Shown: positions 61,722-64,000 of the stretch, piece after piece
Numbering within the stretch: the first letter of the stretch is position 1
Layout: each line of letters begins with the position of its first letter
NCBI GenBank assembly: GCA_045656705.1
Contig: JAZORR010000050.1
Location: 163,136-227,135 of the forward strand
Length of the DNA: 64,000 bases
Direction: 5' to 3'
Source of the DNA: RGIG4576 sp045656705
GTDB lineage: Bacteria; Bacteroidota; Bacteroidia; Bacteroidales; Muribaculaceae
The notes under the pieces: model-generated
The model's database searches: none
What the model saw: only the letters and a program-made list of their open reading frames with translations
What the model was told of the DNA's origin: nothing
Made by a program: the position numbers and the translations under genes

Positions 61722-63320
61722 ATGAGAAGCGAACTCGTAGTTAATGTACAACCCAACGACATTCTCACAGCACTACTCGAAGACACCAAACTCGTGTCAC
61801 TTCAAAAAGAATCGAGAGATGCCAACTATGCCGTGGGTAACCTTTACTTAGCTAAAGTGAAGAAATTAATGCCCGGGCTCAATGCTGCTTTCGTAAACGT
61901 AGGATATGAAAAAGATGCATTCCTTCATTATCTCGATTTAGGACCACAATTCAAAACCTACGCACAATGTCTAAAAACAGCTTTCGAAGATAAAAGAAAT
62001 ATTCCAAACATTAGCAAGCTTAAACTTAACGAAGACATAGACAAACACGGATCTATAACCGATGTACTCACTTGTGGCCAAGAGTTAATAGTACAAATTG
62101 CTAAAGAACCAATATCTTCTAAAGGACCAAGACTCACCACCGAAATATCGTTCACAGGAAGACTTCTCGTACTCACTCCTTTCAATGATAAAGTATCGGT
62201 GTCACAAAAAATACGCTCATCAGAAGAGCGCATAAGACTAAGAAAACTAATCGAAAGCATTCGCCCTAAAAACTTTGGCGTTATTATTCGCACTTCAGCC
62301 GAAGGTAAACGTGTCGCAGAGCTCAATAACGAACTCAAGACACTCATTAAGTACTGGGAAGACAGCATCGCTAAAGCACAAAAAGCTTCTGCTCCTGCCC
62401 TACTCTACGAAGAAGATAGCAGAGCAGTGAATGTAATTCGCGACATCTTCAGCCCATCATTTGAGAACATCTATGTCAACGACGAAGAGGTTTTCCAACA
62501 AATACAAAACTACGTGAGCCTTATTGCTCCCGATAAAAAAGATATCGTAAAACTTTACAATAAGGAAACACCAATCTTCGACCACTTCTGCATCACCAAG
62601 CAGATAAAGACATCTTTTGGAAAAACAGTTTCCTTCAAATCTGGTGCATACATTATTATTGAAAGCACCGAAGCTCTTCACGTCATCGACGTAAACTCAG
62701 GAAACCGTTCCAAAAGCTCGGCTAACCAAGAAAGCAACGCACTTGATGTGAATATGCGCGCAGCCGATGAGATAGCACGACAACTCCGACTAAGAGACAT
62801 GGGAGGTATTATCGTAATAGACTTTATTGATATGGCACAGTCTGAACATCGACAAGCTCTTTACGAACACATGAAAGAAGCCATGCAAGGAGATCGCGCA
62901 CGACACAATATTTTGCCTTTAAGCAAATTCGGACTTATGCAAATCACTCGACAAAGAGTGAGACCAGCACTCAATATCATCACCACCGAATCTTGCCCAT
63001 CATGTGGAGGTAAAGGCGAAGTTCAACCTTCGTTACTCTTTACCGACGTAATTAAGGACAAAATTGACTATCTCATCCACACTCTTGGCACCACTAAATT
63101 TGTGATGTACGTACATCCATTCGTAGATGCATATCTCAAAAAAGGGTTTATTTCTCAATACACACGCTGGAGATTTGAATACGCATTCAAATTCAAGATT
63201 TTGCCCGACCAGTCTTTAGCACATCTCGAATATCGAATTGCCGACCGAGATGGAAAAGAAATTGAAATCAAAGAAGAAGCTGATTCTCAAAACCAAAGTC
63301 TTTCAGAATCACAAAATTAA
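61722..63320 (+). CDS. rng: Ribonuclease G/E family endoribonuclease
   Basis: 532 residues. N-terminal S1-like domain (NLYLAKVKKLMPGLNAAFVNVGYEKDAFLHY), RNase H-like and DNase I-like parts with the catalytic Asp motif VIDVNSG and the second IVIDFIDM, and the Zn-link CPSCGGKG that joins dimers. No long C-terminal scaffold, so it is the RNase G-like short form, acting in rRNA maturation and mRNA decay. The preceding leader is long and structured. Terminator at 63348. Confidence 0.96.
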   Translation: MRSELVVNVQPNDILTALLEDTKLVSLQKESRDANYAVGNLYLAKVKKLMPGLNAAFVNVGYEKDAFLHYLDLGPQFKTYAQCLKTAFEDKRNIPNISKLKLNEDIDKHGSITDVLTCGQELIVQIAKEPISSKGPRLTTEISFTGRLLVLTPFNDKVSVSQKIRSSEERIRLRKLIESIRPKNFGVIIRTSAEGKRVAELNNELKTLIKYWEDSIAKAQKASAPALLYEEDSRAVNVIRDIFSPSFENIYVNDEEVFQQIQNYVSLIAPDKKDIVKLYNKETPIFDHFCITKQIKTSFGKTVSFKSGAYIIIESTEALHVIDVNSGNRSKSSANQESNALDVNMRAADEIARQLRLRDMGGIIVIDFIDMAQSEHRQALYEHMKEAMQGDRARHNILPLSKFGLMQITRQRVRPALNIITTESCPSCGGKGEVQPSLLFTDVIKDKIDYLIHTLGTTKFVMYVHPFVDAYLKKGFISQYTRWRFEYAFKFKILPDQSLAHLEYRIADRDGKEIEIKEEADSQNQSLSESQN

Positions 63321-63347
63321 ACTCTTCTTTCTCAAAACCCAAAATAT

Positions 63348-63391
63348 AAGAGGTAGTGAACAATATATATCTTCACTACCTCTTTTTATTT
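63348..63391 (+). terminator. Intrinsic terminator of rng
   Basis: Perfect 13-pair stem AAGAGGTAGTGAA/TTCACTACCTCTT plus T run. Confidence 0.93.
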
Positions 63392-63392
63392 T

Positions 63393-63840
63393 TTATATAA
63401 TTTGCATAGAAAAGAGTGAATCTACAGACTCACTCTTTTCTATCATATAATAATACTTTTTTGAATTTAAGCTACCACAAGAAGTAACATATTTTATTTT
63501 AACCAAAGCATTTTCAATTGTTGACAAAATATCTGCACATTGCTTCCAATTATCAACAAGTTGAGGATAAAAATCTACATCTTCATCAAAATCATATTAC
63601 CTCCAGCAACGTGTGTAAACACTATTCTACAACCATCTTCAATAGTTAATATAGAACAATTATAATCAATAGAATTATAGTCATCTTGCCCAACACATTT
63701 TTCATTTTGATAAATTCCCTCAATCAATGTGACGGAAGATCATCAAACAAAGAATGCACCGCTCTCACTTGACTCTGAGCAAAAACTATACTGCATCAAC
63801 CAAAGTCAGTATCATCCTAAATGGCCTTAAAGACATTCAT
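63393..63840 (-). pseudogene. Frameshifted remnant of an unknown small-protein gene
   Basis: Reading the minus strand from ATG at 63840: MNVFKAI, stop, DDTDFG, stop, then CSIVFAQSQVRAVHSLF, frameshift to LIEGIYQNEKCVGQDDY...IVFTHVAGGN, frameshift to YDFDEDVDFYPQLVDNW...KKYYYMIEKSESVDSLFS, ending at 63393. The three frames join into one plausible soluble protein of about 145 residues, so the gene is decayed. Family not recognised. It lies just downstream of the 5S gene terminator on the same strand. The hairpin at 63408-63441 is within its 3' end. Confidence 0.75.
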
Positions 63841-63860
63841 ATCCTTATTTATTGTGTATA

Positions 63861-63902
63861 AAACAAGAAAGAGAGCAACTCACTTTTAAGTGTATTGCTC
63901 TC
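63861..63902 (-). terminator. Terminator of the rRNA operon
   Basis: Minus-strand stem GAGAGCAA/TTGCTCTC with inner pairing, followed by TTTCTTGTTTT, directly after the 5S 3' end. Confidence 0.88.
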
Positions 63903-63910
63903 TTCTTCTG

Positions 63911-64000
<90 letters not shown>

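Noticed and set aside
63408..63441. 12-pair hairpin AGAAAAGAGTGA/TCACTCTTTTCT as a separate terminator
   Set aside because: It lies inside the 3' end of the broken minus-strand gene, and the rng terminator at 63348-63391 already explains termination. It could be coincidental.

Overview
The window comes from a low-GC member of the Bacteroidetes, most likely order Bacteroidales. The evidence is consistent throughout. At least twenty genes are preceded by the Bacteroidetes -7 box TAnnTTTG, and Shine-Dalgarno sequences are almost absent. Type IX secretion C-terminal domains, a Porin_10-type porin, a DUF4492-cydAB cluster and an HU / 29-residue basic protein / RNase G cluster are also present. The right edge enters the 3' end of a 5S rRNA gene on the minus strand. 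No CRISPR array, tRNA, transposase or prophage was seen.

Layout. Positions 1-7600 hold proteostasis genes: clpB (5' end missing), lon and htpG, with a small membrane protein between the last two. lon and htpG share a sigma-54-like -24/-12 promoter. Positions 7600-13500 hold a monovalent cation/proton antiporter, a zeta-toxin-like kinase with an overlapping small gene, an outer-membrane barrel, a GMP synthase whose glutaminase domain has lost its catalytic core, a structured GC-rich intergenic element and a small membrane protein. Positions 13600-23200 hold a TonB-C protein, a DA1-like peptidase and then the most unusual part of the window: two vWA proteins, a PP2C phosphatase, two protein kinases and an SH3/multi-TM protein.

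Positions 23250-34100 are mostly minus strand: mntP, a lipoprotein pullulanase, an operon of kptA, an unknown gene and a 5'(3')-nucleotidase, a large Fn3 protein with a T9SS sorting domain, and a porin plus solute-binding-protein pair. Positions 34200-40800 hold a cytidylate-kinase-like gene with a lipid kinase, then a three-gene glycogen operon (debranching enzyme, GT4 synthase, GH57 amylase). Positions 40900-48500 hold envelope proteins: a barrel, a Big_2 repeat protein, an OmpA-family protein and a long coiled-coil lipoprotein. The last three form a minus-strand unit interrupted by strong hairpins. Positions 48700-53500 hold transketolase, a sugar MFS transporter, a YggS protein and a DUF4494 protein. 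Positions 53600-57250 hold cytochrome bd oxidase and an IMPACT-family protein. Positions 57300-63400 hold an SLH-domain protein with a pseudoknot-like leader, a YjjG phosphatase, DoxX, HU, a 29-residue basic protein and RNase G. A broken minus-strand gene lies between RNase G and the rRNA operon.

How the genes work together. The most coherent candidate system is at 15462-23170. A vWA protein, a PP2C phosphatase and a protein kinase together match the known TerY-P-type triad (E. coli yegL/yegK/yegI are relatives). Here the triad is extended by a degenerate second vWA, a second kinase that carries the same beta-rich domain on both sides of a membrane helix, and a multi-TM SH3 protein. This looks like a phospho-signalling pathway across the inner membrane. 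Function is inferred from domain content and gene order only.
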